In this document: positions 10,316-17,621 of the stretch, one piece after another
Numbering within the stretch: the stretch's first letter is position 1
How the letters are laid out: every line of letters starts with the position of its first letter
DNA from: Thermodesulfovibrionales bacterium
GTDB lineage: Bacteria > Nitrospirota > Thermodesulfovibrionia > Thermodesulfovibrionales > UBA9159
Assembly: GCA_035686305.1 (NCBI GenBank)
Contig: DASRZP010000046.1
Coordinates: forward strand, 1 to 34,755
Reading direction: 5' to 3'
DNA: 34,755 nucleotides
Made by a program: the position numbers and the translations under genes
Notes under the pieces: generated by a model
What the model was told of the DNA's origin: nothing
The model's database searches: none
Seen by the model: the letters and a program-made list of their open reading frames with translations, nothing else

Positions 10316-12988
10316 ATGAAACGGCTCTTTTTCCTCGCGCTCATAATACTTTTTCTTCTCATGGAAGTCTCTGTAAGCGCAGTTCAGCAGTTTGTAGAAC
10401 GGATAGACGTCGAAGGCCTCTCTTCCAGCGACAAGGAAGAACTCCTCAAGCTCCTGGCCATGGAAGTCGGCAACGTCCTCGATCCTGAGAAGGTGAGGCT
10501 CGGGATAAAGAGGGCCTTCTTCAAAGGGATCTTCGAAGATATAGAGGTCTCTGCCGATCCTGAATGGACGAAGGTGACGGTTTTCGTAAGAGAGAGAGAC
10601 CGCATCAGGGATATCAGCATCATCGGAAATGAGTCCCTTTCCGACCGGTGGATACGGAAGGTCTTCCTCCTGAAAGAAGGGCGGATCATGCGATACGATC
10701 TCCTCGATGATGCGGTGAAGGGGCTGGAAAGCGCCTTTGCTGAGAGAGGGTTTCCAGGCGCAAGGGTATCTGTTGCAGTCTCAGGAACATCAAGGCCCTA
10801 TATGAAGGATCTGACCATTACGGTCAACGAGGGGAGGCCTCTCATCATGGGGCAAATGATTATCCATGGTGCGCCGGAAGATGAGGTGAGATGGGTGATG
10901 AACATGACGGAGGGGCAGATCGCCGACCAGGAAGTCCTCAAGGCGGATGTGAAGAAAATCAAGGAGTACTACAGGGACCGGCGATACTTGAATCCCGTTG
11001 CCTCCTACCGGCTTTCCGACAACAGGGTCGATATCGATGTGGAGAGGGGGAAGAGGCTCATCGTTCGGTTTGAGGGAAACACTGTTTTCGGGTCAAAGCG
11101 GCTCCTGAAGGAGCTCCCGTTCTTCGAGGCCGGGGAGGTGAGGGATGATCTTATTGAAGAGGCTTCAAGGAAGATCATATCTCTCTACCACAGCAAGGGA
11201 TATGCCCTTGCCCAGGTGGCGCCGATCATGCCTGAAACAGCGGAAACGTCAGGTGACACTGTAGAACTCAATTTCTTCATCTTCGAAGGAGAACGGATCA
11301 CCGTTGATTCCCTGACATTCACCGGTCTGACCCTGCCCGAGAAGAAGCTCAAAGAGGTCCTCCCCCTCAAAGAGTCCGATGACTATAATCCTGAACTCCT
11401 CTCTTCCGATGTCGACGTGGTGAGAGAGTTTTATGTAGCCCTTGGGTATCTGAGCGTGGAGGTGGAACCGGCCCAGGTCAAGATAGAGAAGGATAAGGCG
11501 ATGATAACCATAGCGGTAAAGGAAGGGCCAAGAACGCTTATCGACTATGTCGGCGTTACGGGTGCCGTCTCCGTCACAGAAGAAGAGATCAGGAAGGCGG
11601 TGAGGTTGAAGCACGGAGACCCTTACAATGAAGTGGACATTGCCGATGGGCGGTCACGGGTCATCGACGTCTACGGTGAGAGAGGATTTCTCGACGCAGA
11701 AGTCAATGCTCATGTGGAGTTTGTCCCTGAAGGAGCGCGGCTGACTTTTGAGATCACCGAGGGGGACAGGACGTTCTTCGGCAAGACGATCATCACCGGA
11801 AACATCGCGACAAAGCGTCAGGTTATCGAGAGGGAACTTTCCCATCGGGAATTTGAACCCTTCAACGCCGATCTCCTTGCGAAGGAGCGCCAAAAACTTC
11901 ACAAGCTGGGCCTCTTTACGGATGTCCGGATAGAAGGTCTCGACCGTTACGACCATCAGCGTGATGTCCGCATCGATGTCGTGGAGGGGGAGGCAGGTTT
12001 CGTCGAATTCGGCTTCGGATACAGCAATTATGACAGACTGAATGCCGTCATCGATATCGGGTATAAGAACCTCTTCGGAATGAACCGGCAGGCATCGCTC
12101 AGGATCGGTTACAATTCACTCGAGAAGCTCTATTCCTTGAATTATGTCGATCCCTGGTTTTTGGACCGGAAGCTGCAGTTGAGGGGGACCCTCTTCCATT
12201 CGGACAGGGAAGAAAAGAATATCGACACCAAGGTGATCCTCTACCGGTACCGGAAGAACGGGTTGTCCCTCGGCATCGAAAAGCAATACACGAGCGCCAT
12301 CAAAGGTGAACTTTACTATGAGTACGTTCTCTCGAAAACCCGCGATGTGCAGCCTGATATGATCCTCACAGACAGGGATTCCGGGAAGGTCGCCGTCAGC
12401 AGCCTGCGGCCCGGGATCGCCTTTGATACGAGGGACAACCCCTTTGATCCCCACCATGGTGTGCTGGCGGGGTTGACGCTGAAAGTGGCCTCTTCAGCGC
12501 TCGCTTCCCAGGTAAACTTCGGTAAGGCCATCTTCAACGGCAGCATTTACCATGAGATCTCGAAGCCTTTTGTCCTCGCGGTTGCTGTCCGGTATGGTGT
12601 TGCGCAGGGTTGGGGTCCCACGACGATCCTGCCCCTCGTGGAGAGATTCTTTCTCGGAGGAAGGAGCACGGTAAGGGGATATGCCCAGGACACCCTCGGA
12701 CCGAGAGGGATCTTCGGTAATCCGACGGGCGGCAATACCTTTGTCGAGACGAACCTCGAGCTCCGCACGTCTCTTGGCAAGGGGCTCGGCCTCGTCAACT
12801 TCCTGGACAGCGGCAATGTCTGGCAGAAAGTGGGAGACATCGACTGGTCCCTGAAACACGCCGTGGGGATTGGTGTACGATACAATACGCCCGTGGGACC
12901 GCTGCGTGTCGATTACGGTTACAAACTCAAGAAGGAGGAAGGCCTGGGCAGGAGCGAGATATTCTTCAGCATCGGCCAGGCATTTTGA
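10316..12988 (+). CDS. BamA/TamA-family outer-membrane assembly protein with seven POTRA repeats
   Basis: An Omp85-family beta-barrel insertase of 890 residues. A signal peptide (MKRLFFLALIILFLLMEVSVSA) is followed by about 540 periplasmic residues. By eye these divide into seven POTRA-like units beginning near RIDVEGL, DISIIGNES, GQMIIHGA, VRFEGNTVF, DSLTFTGL, DYVGVTGA and GKTIITGN. The barrel starts near residue 560 (FVEFGFGYSNYDRLNAVIDI), contains the loop motif FFLGGRSTVRGY, and ends in aromatic Phe (IFFSIGQAF), the Omp85 C-terminal signal. BamA has five POTRAs and TamA three, so the long array makes BamA versus TamA uncertain; position directly after tamB suggests joint work. A near 10-base gap and a weak Shine-Dalgarno (GGAGAGC) separate it from tamB. 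Confidence 0.92.
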   Translation: MKRLFFLALIILFLLMEVSVSAVQQFVERIDVEGLSSSDKEELLKLLAMEVGNVLDPEKVRLGIKRAFFKGIFEDIEVSADPEWTKVTVFVRERDRIRDISIIGNESLSDRWIRKVFLLKEGRIMRYDLLDDAVKGLESAFAERGFPGARVSVAVSGTSRPYMKDLTITVNEGRPLIMGQMIIHGAPEDEVRWVMNMTEGQIADQEVLKADVKKIKEYYRDRRYLNPVASYRLSDNRVDIDVERGKRLIVRFEGNTVFGSKRLLKELPFFEAGEVRDDLIEEASRKIISLYHSKGYALAQVAPIMPETAETSGDTVELNFFIFEGERITVDSLTFTGLTLPEKKLKEVLPLKESDDYNPELLSSDVDVVREFYVALGYLSVEVEPAQVKIEKDKAMITIAVKEGPRTLIDYVGVTGAVSVTEEEIRKAVRLKHGDPYNEVDIADGRSRVIDVYGERGFLDAEVNAHVEFVPEGARLTFEITEGDRTFFGKTIITGNIATKRQVIERELSHREFEPFNADLLAKERQKLHKLGLFTDVRIEGLDRYDHQRDVRIDVVEGEAGFVEFGFGYSNYDRLNAVIDIGYKNLFGMNRQASLRIGYNSLEKLYSLNYVDPWFLDRKLQLRGTLFHSDREEKNIDTKVILYRYRKNGLSLGIEKQYTSAIKGELYYEYVLSKTRDVQPDMILTDRDSGKVAVSSLRPGIAFDTRDNPFDPHHGVLAGLTLKVASSALASQVNFGKAIFNGSIYHEISKPFVLAVAVRYGVAQGWGPTTILPLVERFFLGGRSTVRGYAQDTLGPRGIFGNPTGGNTFVETNLELRTSLGKGLGLVNFLDSGNVWQKVGDIDWSLKHAVGIGVRYNTPVGPLRVDYGYKLKKEEGLGRSEIFFSIGQAF

Positions 12989-12998
12989 AATCCTGAAG

Positions 12999-13520
12999 AT
13001 GAAAGGGCGAAACACGAAGATCGCGGTTTTCTTGAGTCTCTTTTTCTTTACTCTGCTGTTCTTATGGTATAGCGGCGAAGCACAGGCAGAACTTATAGAC
13101 CGGAGCGTCGCCTTTGTGAACGATACCGTCATCACCCTGAGTGATCTGAAGGAGATGTACGAGAAGACGAGGAAGGTCCGGCCCGACATCTCGATGAAAG
13201 AAGTGCTCGCTACCATGATCAACAGGGTCCTGATCCTCAACGAGGCGAAGAGACTGAAGTTCGAGGCAAAGACCGATGATGAACTTTTCAATGATTACGT
13301 AGAACTGAAAGTCAGGGCCTTCATAAGAATCAAGGAGGAAGAGACAGCGGACTTTTATGCGAAAAACATACAGGACTTCAAGGGAGCACCCTATGAGGCG
13401 GTGAGAGACAAGATTGAGGAGTACCTCACGGAGAAAGAGGTGAACAGGTTGTTAAAAGAACAGATCGCCGAGCTGCGGGCGAGGGCCTACGTGAAGATCG
13501 TCATGGAAGAGTTGCGATGA
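12999..13520 (+). CDS. SurA-like periplasmic chaperone lacking a PPIase domain
   Basis: A 173-residue secreted protein. The chosen ATG is the one directly after the BamA-like gene (10-base gap); a longer in-frame opening would overlap that gene heavily. A signal peptide (KIAVFLSLFFFTLLFLWYSGEAQA) precedes ELIDRSVAFVNDTVITLSDL, the typical opening of SurA/peptidyl-prolyl isomerase N-terminal chaperone domains. Helical segments follow, including MINRVLILNEAKRLKFEAK. No parvulin domain is present, so it should bind unfolded outer-membrane proteins without isomerase activity. Its place after tamB and the Omp85 gene fits an outer-membrane biogenesis operon. Confidence 0.75.
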   Translation: MKGRNTKIAVFLSLFFFTLLFLWYSGEAQAELIDRSVAFVNDTVITLSDLKEMYEKTRKVRPDISMKEVLATMINRVLILNEAKRLKFEAKTDDELFNDYVELKVRAFIRIKEEETADFYAKNIQDFKGAPYEAVRDKIEEYLTEKEVNRLLKEQIAELRARAYVKIVMEELR

Positions 13521-13543
13521 GGCGGTGAATCTTTGAGAAAGTA

Positions 13544-13765
13544 TTGCAAGGGATCCCTTTCGGGAAGGTCCTCCCGAACTTCGGTGATTCGGTGAGAAGA
13601 GGCCATGGAGAAGAGAAGGCTCCTCAAAAGTATCCCTGTCCTGATTGCGTCTTCTGCCAGTGCTGCAGCGAGGCCCGCTGCTCCCTCTGCCGCCCCTCGT
13701 CCGGGAAGAAAAAGAAGAAGGACAGTAAGGCAGCTCCCCACAGGCCCCTTTTCCTCAAGTTCTGA
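13544..13765 (+). CDS. Possible small cysteine-rich metal-binding protein
   Basis: This frame contains seven cysteines within 18 residues (CPDCVFCQCCSEARCSLC), then a Lys-rich run and a short tail. The spacing suggests a zinc or iron-sulfur knuckle. The start is uncertain: TTG at 13544 gives 73 residues and GTG at 13592 gives 57; neither has a strong ribosome-binding site. I believe I have seen similar short Cys motifs in uncharacterised proteins of anaerobes but cannot name a family. Two other frames are also open here because of base composition, so this is only moderately supported. Confidence 0.4.
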   Translation: MQGIPFGKVLPNFGDSVRRGHGEEKAPQKYPCPDCVFCQCCSEARCSLCRPSSGKKKKKDSKAAPHRPLFLKF

Positions 13766-13810
13766 CGGGCTGCACGGAGAGGATTTACTCCTGATCATCG
13801 CACGTAACTT

Positions 13811-13969
13811 CTATGTCCGTAATTCCAGCACCCATCGCGCCTCCTCCTCAATATCGTTCCACACAATGCTTTCGGCCTCCAGCCAGTTGTCGAGGTCGCG
13901 ACCCTCTATCTGTCCGCTCTTCACATAGAGTTCGCATGCCATCTGTTCAATGAAATCATGCAGGTTCAC
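13811..13969 (-). CDS. DUF2934-like small protein
   Basis: A 52-residue protein. The GTG at 13969 is chosen because an excellent Shine-Dalgarno (GGAGGTGAGG) lies just upstream; an in-frame TTG further out has none. The core ACELYVKSGQIEGRDLDNWLEAE fits DUF2934, a short family of unknown function with the pattern A-x-ELY-x-x-G-x-x-x-G-x-DLDNW-x-x-AE. It is a lone gene between the core region and the CRISPR array, on the same strand as the cas genes and downstream of the array. No function can be assigned. Confidence 0.7.
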   Translation of the reverse strand: MNLHDFIEQMACELYVKSGQIEGRDLDNWLEAESIVWNDIEEEARWVLELRT

Positions 13970-14065
13970 GTTCCTCACCTCCCTTCGGGCTAACAAAGGT
14001 AATGGCGTTTCTTAAAGCGTAACATCATTTGAATTACTCTATTATGAAGATACTGTTAAGTTTTT

Positions 14066-14366
14066 GTGAAATCTGCAACGGCGGAGCAGAGAGCGACAAC
14101 ATATCTCCCTGCAATAGTCCGAAGGTTCATAACATTTCAATCCACGCTCCCGCGCAGGGAGCGACTTTTCAGCATTGACAACTTCGGCGTTGTCTTCCAG
14201 TATTTCAATCCACGCTCCCGCGCAGGGAGCGACGTAACTTTCCGGTAGCCGTACACATAAATACCTCATTTCAATCCACGCTCCCGCGCAGGGAGCGACT
14301 CAGGGGGACTCCACGGCGTGGGGATTTCAGTTGTATTTCAATCCACGCTCCCGCGCAGGGAGCGAC
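14066..14366 (-). CRISPR. Type I-C CRISPR array: four perfect repeats plus one degenerate terminal repeat
   Basis: Four identical 32-base repeats lie at 14134-14165, 14202-14233, 14268-14299 and 14335-14366. Read on the minus strand, each begins GTCGCTCCC, contains a GCTCCC/GGGAGC stem and ends TGGATTGAAAT, the type I-C signature. Spacers are 36, 34 and 35 bases. A fifth, decayed repeat lies at 14066-14097: its first 14 bases in array orientation match the consensus except for two changes, while the rest has diverged. It adds a 36-base terminal spacer (14098-14133). This polarity puts the leader end next to cas2 and the old end at the left. The array is very short for a locus with intact adaptation genes. 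Confidence 0.96.
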
Positions 14367-14549
14367 TGCCAAGCCAAAACCAACTGAACTTAAAGAGCAA
14401 AATGTCCGCTATTTGCGGAAGTGTCTTTTTCGCTCCCGCGAATCCTTATGTTGTCAAAGAACAATCTGCAAAACTCTCTGTTTTTCAAAGTTATATTACG
14501 CTCCGCGAACTTCCCATGAAAATCATGTACGCTGCAGGTTCGCACACGT
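14367..14549 (-). promoter_or_regulatory. CRISPR leader
   Basis: An A+T-richer stretch between the cas2 stop codon and the first (newest) repeat, the expected place for promoter and integration signals. In array orientation it carries two near-copies of a motif, GTTCGCGGAGCG (14499-14510) and TTCGCGGGAGCG (14431-14442). Both resemble the repeat stem and lie 68 bases apart. A TTGACA-like hexamer (TTTGACAAC, near 14455-14463) is present without a clear -10. Confidence 0.65.
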
Positions 14550-14840
14550 TCAGACAAGCAAAGGTCCTTCCTGGTCTAAAGGCTCTTTGGCTCCCACATG
14601 TTCAACGCGATGCTTCCAGTTCGAGCCCAGGTAATAAAACCTCAGGCTGTCCTTTTCAGGATCGATCTCTCCTATCAGCCTATTACGCAGCATAGTCCAC
14701 TGCGCGGGGTCCACGATGCATTCAAATACAGAGTACTGGACTCTCTGGCCGTAATCCTGACAAGCCTTCGCAACTCTGCGCAGCCGCTTCTGTCCCGCAG
14801 GAGTTGTAGTCGCGACATCGTAGCTCACAATCACAAACAT
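14550..14840 (-). CDS. cas2: CRISPR-associated endonuclease Cas2 (type I-C)
   Basis: Cas2 forms the core of the Cas1-Cas2 integrase that inserts new spacers. The 96 residues are full length. The fold signature MFVIVSYDVATTTPAGQKRLRRVAKACQ opens the protein, with the conserved Asp at residue 8; RVQYSVFEC and LRFYYLG follow. It starts 9 bases after the cas1 stop with a GAGG ribosome-binding site, and its stop borders the leader. All key positions look intact. Confidence 0.96.
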   Translation of the reverse strand: MFVIVSYDVATTTPAGQKRLRRVAKACQDYGQRVQYSVFECIVDPAQWTMLRNRLIGEIDPEKDSLRFYYLGSNWKHRVEHVGAKEPLDQEGPLLV

Positions 14841-14849
14841 GGGTAATCC

Positions 14850-15881
14850 TCATTTCCATAGAAAGGGAGGATAATTGTCGATATCCCCCCTGAGATAACG
14901 CGCCATAAGCAGCGCCTGCGCATAAGGGAGAAGACCAATTGCTACCTTCTCCTTAAGAAAGGGGTGCTCTATTTCTTCCTGCTTGCGCTTCTGATAAGCA
15001 ACGAGGACCGTCTTCCTTGTATCATCGTCCATCCACACTGCCCCCGATTCTTTTTTCTTGAATCCCTTTGCCTGCACCTGCGCAAGATTGACTAACGAGA
15101 GCACAAGACGGTCAGCAAGAAAAGGACGGAATTCCTCCATCACGTCAAGCGCAAGACCGTAACGCCCCGGACGGTCTCTGTGCAAAAATCCCACGGCCGG
15201 ATCGAGCCCCACTGATTCAAGGGCCGAACGTACATCATGCATCAGAAGGGTGTAGATGAACGACAGCAGGCAGTTCAAGTTGTCGAGCGGCGGTCTGCGG
15301 TTGCGTTCTTGGAAGGTGAAGTCGTCTTTCTGTGACGTGATCAAATGGTCAAAGACATCAAAATAGGCATTCGCCGATTCCCCTTCTATCCCCCTGATGA
15401 TGTCGAGATGAGATTCATTTTGCAAACGTCGTATCGAGTTTGATAGTTTCTGTGAAGTTTGAGAAAGCTCATCAGTGTCAATTTTCTCCGAATGATCGCG
15501 CAATGCGCGTTGAAGCACCGTGCGGCAGTTCGCAATCTTGCCAGTCAATACCGCACGCGCAATAAATGCAGATGCCTTCAGGTCATCAGCGCGACGGTAC
15601 TGCTCGCGCCTGAGAAGGACATTGCCCGACACAGGCCCCTGGACTTTTGCGAGGAAATCGCCGTTCTCGGTAAGGAAGCTGATGGCGACCCGATTTTCGG
15701 CGCAAAACCCCATGAGATATGGACTGCACGAAACCTGACCGAAACAGACGATTCCTCCAAGAGTGTGTACAGGCAAGCGCAGCGCGATTTCGCCGTCTAT
15801 CTTTACCGCAACAGTTTCACCTTCTTTCGAAAGATACGCTCCCTGCGTCGTAACAAAGAGAGTGTTAAGAAGCTTTTTCAC
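14850..15881 (-). CDS. cas1: CRISPR-associated integrase Cas1 (type I-C)
   Basis: Cas1 catalyses spacer integration. The 343 residues match the I-C form. The N-terminal beta domain opens with MKKLLNTLFVTTQGAYLSKEG. The alpha domain carries the metal-binding Glu in RGIEGESANAYFDVF (near residue 167), the His in VGFLHRDRPGRYGLALDVMEEF (near 233) and the following acidic residues (near 245). The start codon overlaps the stop of the DUF5615 gene by 4 bases, so translation is probably coupled to that TA pair rather than to cas4, as would be usual. No disruption is seen. Confidence 0.97.
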   Translation of the reverse strand: MKKLLNTLFVTTQGAYLSKEGETVAVKIDGEIALRLPVHTLGGIVCFGQVSCSPYLMGFCAENRVAISFLTENGDFLAKVQGPVSGNVLLRREQYRRADDLKASAFIARAVLTGKIANCRTVLQRALRDHSEKIDTDELSQTSQKLSNSIRRLQNESHLDIIRGIEGESANAYFDVFDHLITSQKDDFTFQERNRRPPLDNLNCLLSFIYTLLMHDVRSALESVGLDPAVGFLHRDRPGRYGLALDVMEEFRPFLADRLVLSLVNLAQVQAKGFKKKESGAVWMDDDTRKTVLVAYQKRKQEEIEHPFLKEKVAIGLLPYAQALLMARYLRGDIDNYPPFLWK

Positions 15882-16246
15882 TTGTCTTTACCGCGTTTTT
15901 TGGCTTTCCAGACGCTGTGAAATGTATCCTGCATTGCAACAGTTAATCCCTTCCAGTCCTCTTTCTTGAAAAGACCCATTGCCTTCATGACCTTGAGATG
16001 AATGTTCAATCTGTTGGGCTGCTTGAGCCGGACAATCAAAATACCGTAATGATCTTCACGGCGTTTCTCTAAAAAACCCTTATCTGTGGTAATCAGAAGC
16101 CTCTTGTCTTTTAGCAGCATTTTCCATATATCTTCGTCCGTCATGCCTTCGCTTTCTGTGCCCCGAATATCCTTCACATCGTGGCCGTGCTTGCGTAATT
16201 CCTTAACCGTCACAGCCGGTATGTTTTCGTCCACGAAAATCTTCAT
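15878..16246 (-). CDS. DUF5615 PIN-like toxin of a DUF433-DUF5615 pair
   Basis: A 122-residue protein opening MKIFVDENIPAVTVKELRKHGHDV, with RLLITTDKGF in the middle: the two acidic motifs (DEN and TTDKGF) of DUF5615/COG4634 PIN-like nucleases. Such proteins are thought to be VapC-like toxin ribonucleases. It overlaps its upstream DUF433 partner by 4 bases and the downstream cas1 by 4 bases. The C-terminus is strongly basic (KAKKRGKDK). Its position inside a cas operon is unusual. Confidence 0.85.
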   Translation of the reverse strand: MKIFVDENIPAVTVKELRKHGHDVKDIRGTESEGMTDEDIWKMLLKDKRLLITTDKGFLEKRREDHYGILIVRLKQPNRLNIHLKVMKAMGLFKKEDWKGLTVAMQDTFHSVWKAKKRGKDK

Positions 16247-16470
16247 GCTACCACTTCGTCCGGAACAATCTGCTCTTCGGTCAGTTCGGCAGCGTACTCA
16301 ATACAGGCAAGAATATCCTTGCGAGTGATTGAAGGATATTCCTCAAGAAGCTCATCAATAGTGTCTCCATTTGCTAACATGTGGAGAATTTGATGAACAG
16401 GAATGCGAGTCCCCTTAATACATGCCTGCCCGTGACAGATTTTGGCGTCAACTGAAATGCGCTTAAACAT
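16243..16470 (-). CDS. DUF433 antitoxin
   Basis: A 75-residue protein of the DUF433 (COG2442) family: ISVDAKICHGQACIKGTRIPVHQIL and EEYPSITRKDILACIEYAAE. This family contains a small winged-helix-like DNA-binding fold and pairs with DUF5615 toxins. An excellent ribosome-binding site (GGAGGTGCAAGT before the ATG) makes it the first gene of a translational unit DUF433-DUF5615-cas1-cas2. The 137 bases separating it from cas4 hold no gene and may hold its own promoter. Confidence 0.87.
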   Translation of the reverse strand: MFKRISVDAKICHGQACIKGTRIPVHQILHMLANGDTIDELLEEYPSITRKDILACIEYAAELTEEQIVPDEVVA

Positions 16471-16607
16471 ACTTGCACCTCCATATTTTGAAAGTTTCGT
16501 CTTCTATTTTGTCGTATCTCATTATATCCTCGACAATGAATTTGCAATACTCGCCGCTGCGTGATCCGTCATACCCTAGGCGGCATCTTTCTTTAGCAGC
16601 ACTTTCT

Positions 16608-17246
16608 TCACTTCAATTCCTTGATAACCCCTGCAAGATAGTTCCCTGCCGACGTCTTTTTCTCACAAGCCTTCGGCATGCAGAGATCGAGCAGAGAACA
16701 TTTCTTGCACTTCTTTGAGTATTCAGGTTTCGGGGTGATCCCCGATTCGATCAGCTCGTGCGTTTTCTTTGCAGCATCCTCTGTCTCCATCCGCAATGCA
16801 TTGTCGAAAACAACTTCTTCCCTTCTGCGTGTCCGCCCGTAAAAGAGAGCCCCTTGTGGTATTGCAACATTCAGCATCTCTTCAAGACAGATTGCCTGAG
16901 CGCAAAGCTGCACCCTGTCACAATCATCCATCTTGGGCTTGCCGCGTTTGTACTCAACCGGAAAAGGAATCCATTTCCCATCATCGTGCTTGTGGAATTC
17001 GACCACATCGGCCTTCCCGATGAGCCCAAGCTTCAGCGACCGCATCGGCACACCGTATTCAATGCGAACATTCCCTCTTGTCTCCCTATTCGCCGTGTCA
17101 ACCTTGTCATGCATGATCCTGCCTTCGGCAGTGAAGAGATTCTCGCTCCATGCTTGCTCGATATGTATCAGAGCGCACTGCCTCGGACAATACATGAAGT
17201 GCTGCAAGGCTGAGAGCATAACCAGGTTGTCCTCACTGTAGCTCAA
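16608..17246 (-). CDS. cas4: CRISPR-associated exonuclease Cas4 (type I-C), intact copy
   Basis: Cas4 trims prespacers and enforces PAM selection and orientation with Cas1-Cas2. The 212 residues contain YCPRQCALIH (first iron-sulfur Cys near 20), the RecB-nuclease lysine motif PVEYKRGKPK near residue 100, QLCAQAICLEEM, and the C-terminal Cys cluster KKCKKCSLLDLCMPKAC. The frame is complete. Its start overlaps by 4 bases the end of a duplicated fragment of the four-helix-bundle gene, the same junction seen in front of the second, broken cas4. Confidence 0.95.
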   Translation of the reverse strand: MSYSEDNLVMLSALQHFMYCPRQCALIHIEQAWSENLFTAEGRIMHDKVDTANRETRGNVRIEYGVPMRSLKLGLIGKADVVEFHKHDDGKWIPFPVEYKRGKPKMDDCDRVQLCAQAICLEEMLNVAIPQGALFYGRTRRREEVVFDNALRMETEDAAKKTHELIESGITPKPEYSKKCKKCSLLDLCMPKACEKKTSAGNYLAGVIKELK

Positions 17247-17310
17247 GTCTTCTTTCTCCTGTAGTGCACTTGTGAGCGCGCCTGATAAAGCCTTTCAGTA
17301 AATCCGCCCT
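17243..17310 (-). pseudogene. Duplicated 3' fragment of the four-helix-bundle gene
   Basis: The frame ending at 17243 reads GGFTERLYQARSQVHYRRKKT, matching the last 21 residues of the four-helix-bundle protein (ending at 18535) at 17 of 21 positions. The DNA similarity stops near 17310, just before the YefM-YoeB promoter. The fragment overlaps the intact cas4 start by 4 bases exactly as in the parental copy. It is the footprint of a segmental duplication that included cas4. Confidence 0.75.
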
Positions 17311-17318
17311 TGCTTGTC

Positions 17319-17363
17319 TTGACTGCCTTTATCTCATATTGTACAATAATATGTACAAGGAGG
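17319..17363 (+). promoter_or_regulatory. yefM-yoeB promoter and autoregulatory operator
   Basis: TTGACT (17319-17324) and TACAAT (17342-17347) are separated by 17 bases, a near-consensus sigma-70 promoter. Two TGTACA palindromes (17340-17345 and 17352-17357) lie 12 bases apart centre to centre; the first overlaps the -10. In E. coli the YefM-YoeB complex binds paired TGTACA cores with, as I recall, this same spacing. A Shine-Dalgarno AAGGAGG follows at 17357-17363. Confidence 0.8.
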
Positions 17364-17369
17364 TTTATC

Positions 17370-17621
17370 ATGAACACGATTACATATTCAGCTGCGCGCA
17401 CCCGTCTTGCGTCAACCATGAAAGAAGTCTGCGAAAACCATGAGCCCGTCATCATCACCAGACAGAAGGCAGAATCAGTGGTAATGCTTGCCCTGGATGA
17501 TTTCAGGGCGCTTGAGGAGACGGCATATCTTCTTCGCGTGCCCAAGAATGCGAAGAGGCTTCTGGAATCCATCGCAGAGCTTGAACGCGGCGGCGGCAAG
17601 GCCCGCAAACTGGCGGGGTGA
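17370..17621 (+). CDS. yefM: Antitoxin YefM
   Basis: An 83-residue Phd/YefM antitoxin. It binds and neutralises YoeB through its disordered C-terminus and represses its own promoter through the N-terminal domain. MNTITYSAARTRLASTM and PVIITRQKAESVVMLALDD are the conserved DNA-binding part, and LEETAYLLRVPKNAKRLLESI is nearly identical to the E. coli YefM linker. It is preceded by AAGGAGG and overlaps yoeB by 4 bases. It runs opposite to the surrounding cas genes, which marks it as inserted cargo. Confidence 0.95.
   Translation: MNTITYSAARTRLASTMKEVCENHEPVIITRQKAESVVMLALDDFRALEETAYLLRVPKNAKRLLESIAELERGGGKARKLAG

Noticed and set aside
13605-13928. Ala/Pro/Arg-rich plus-strand frame
   Set aside because: It overlaps the Cys-rich frame and runs antisense through the well-supported DUF2934 gene; its composition is that of a shadow frame.
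14042-14269. Open frame of 75 codons on the minus strand through the CRISPR repeats
   Set aside because: Its repeated peptide (APCAGAWIEI-like) comes from reading the 32-base repeat; it is an artefact of the array.
14066-14695. Plus-strand open frames containing FQSTLPRRERL
   Set aside because: They are translations of the same CRISPR repeat in the other direction, with no ribosome-binding site.
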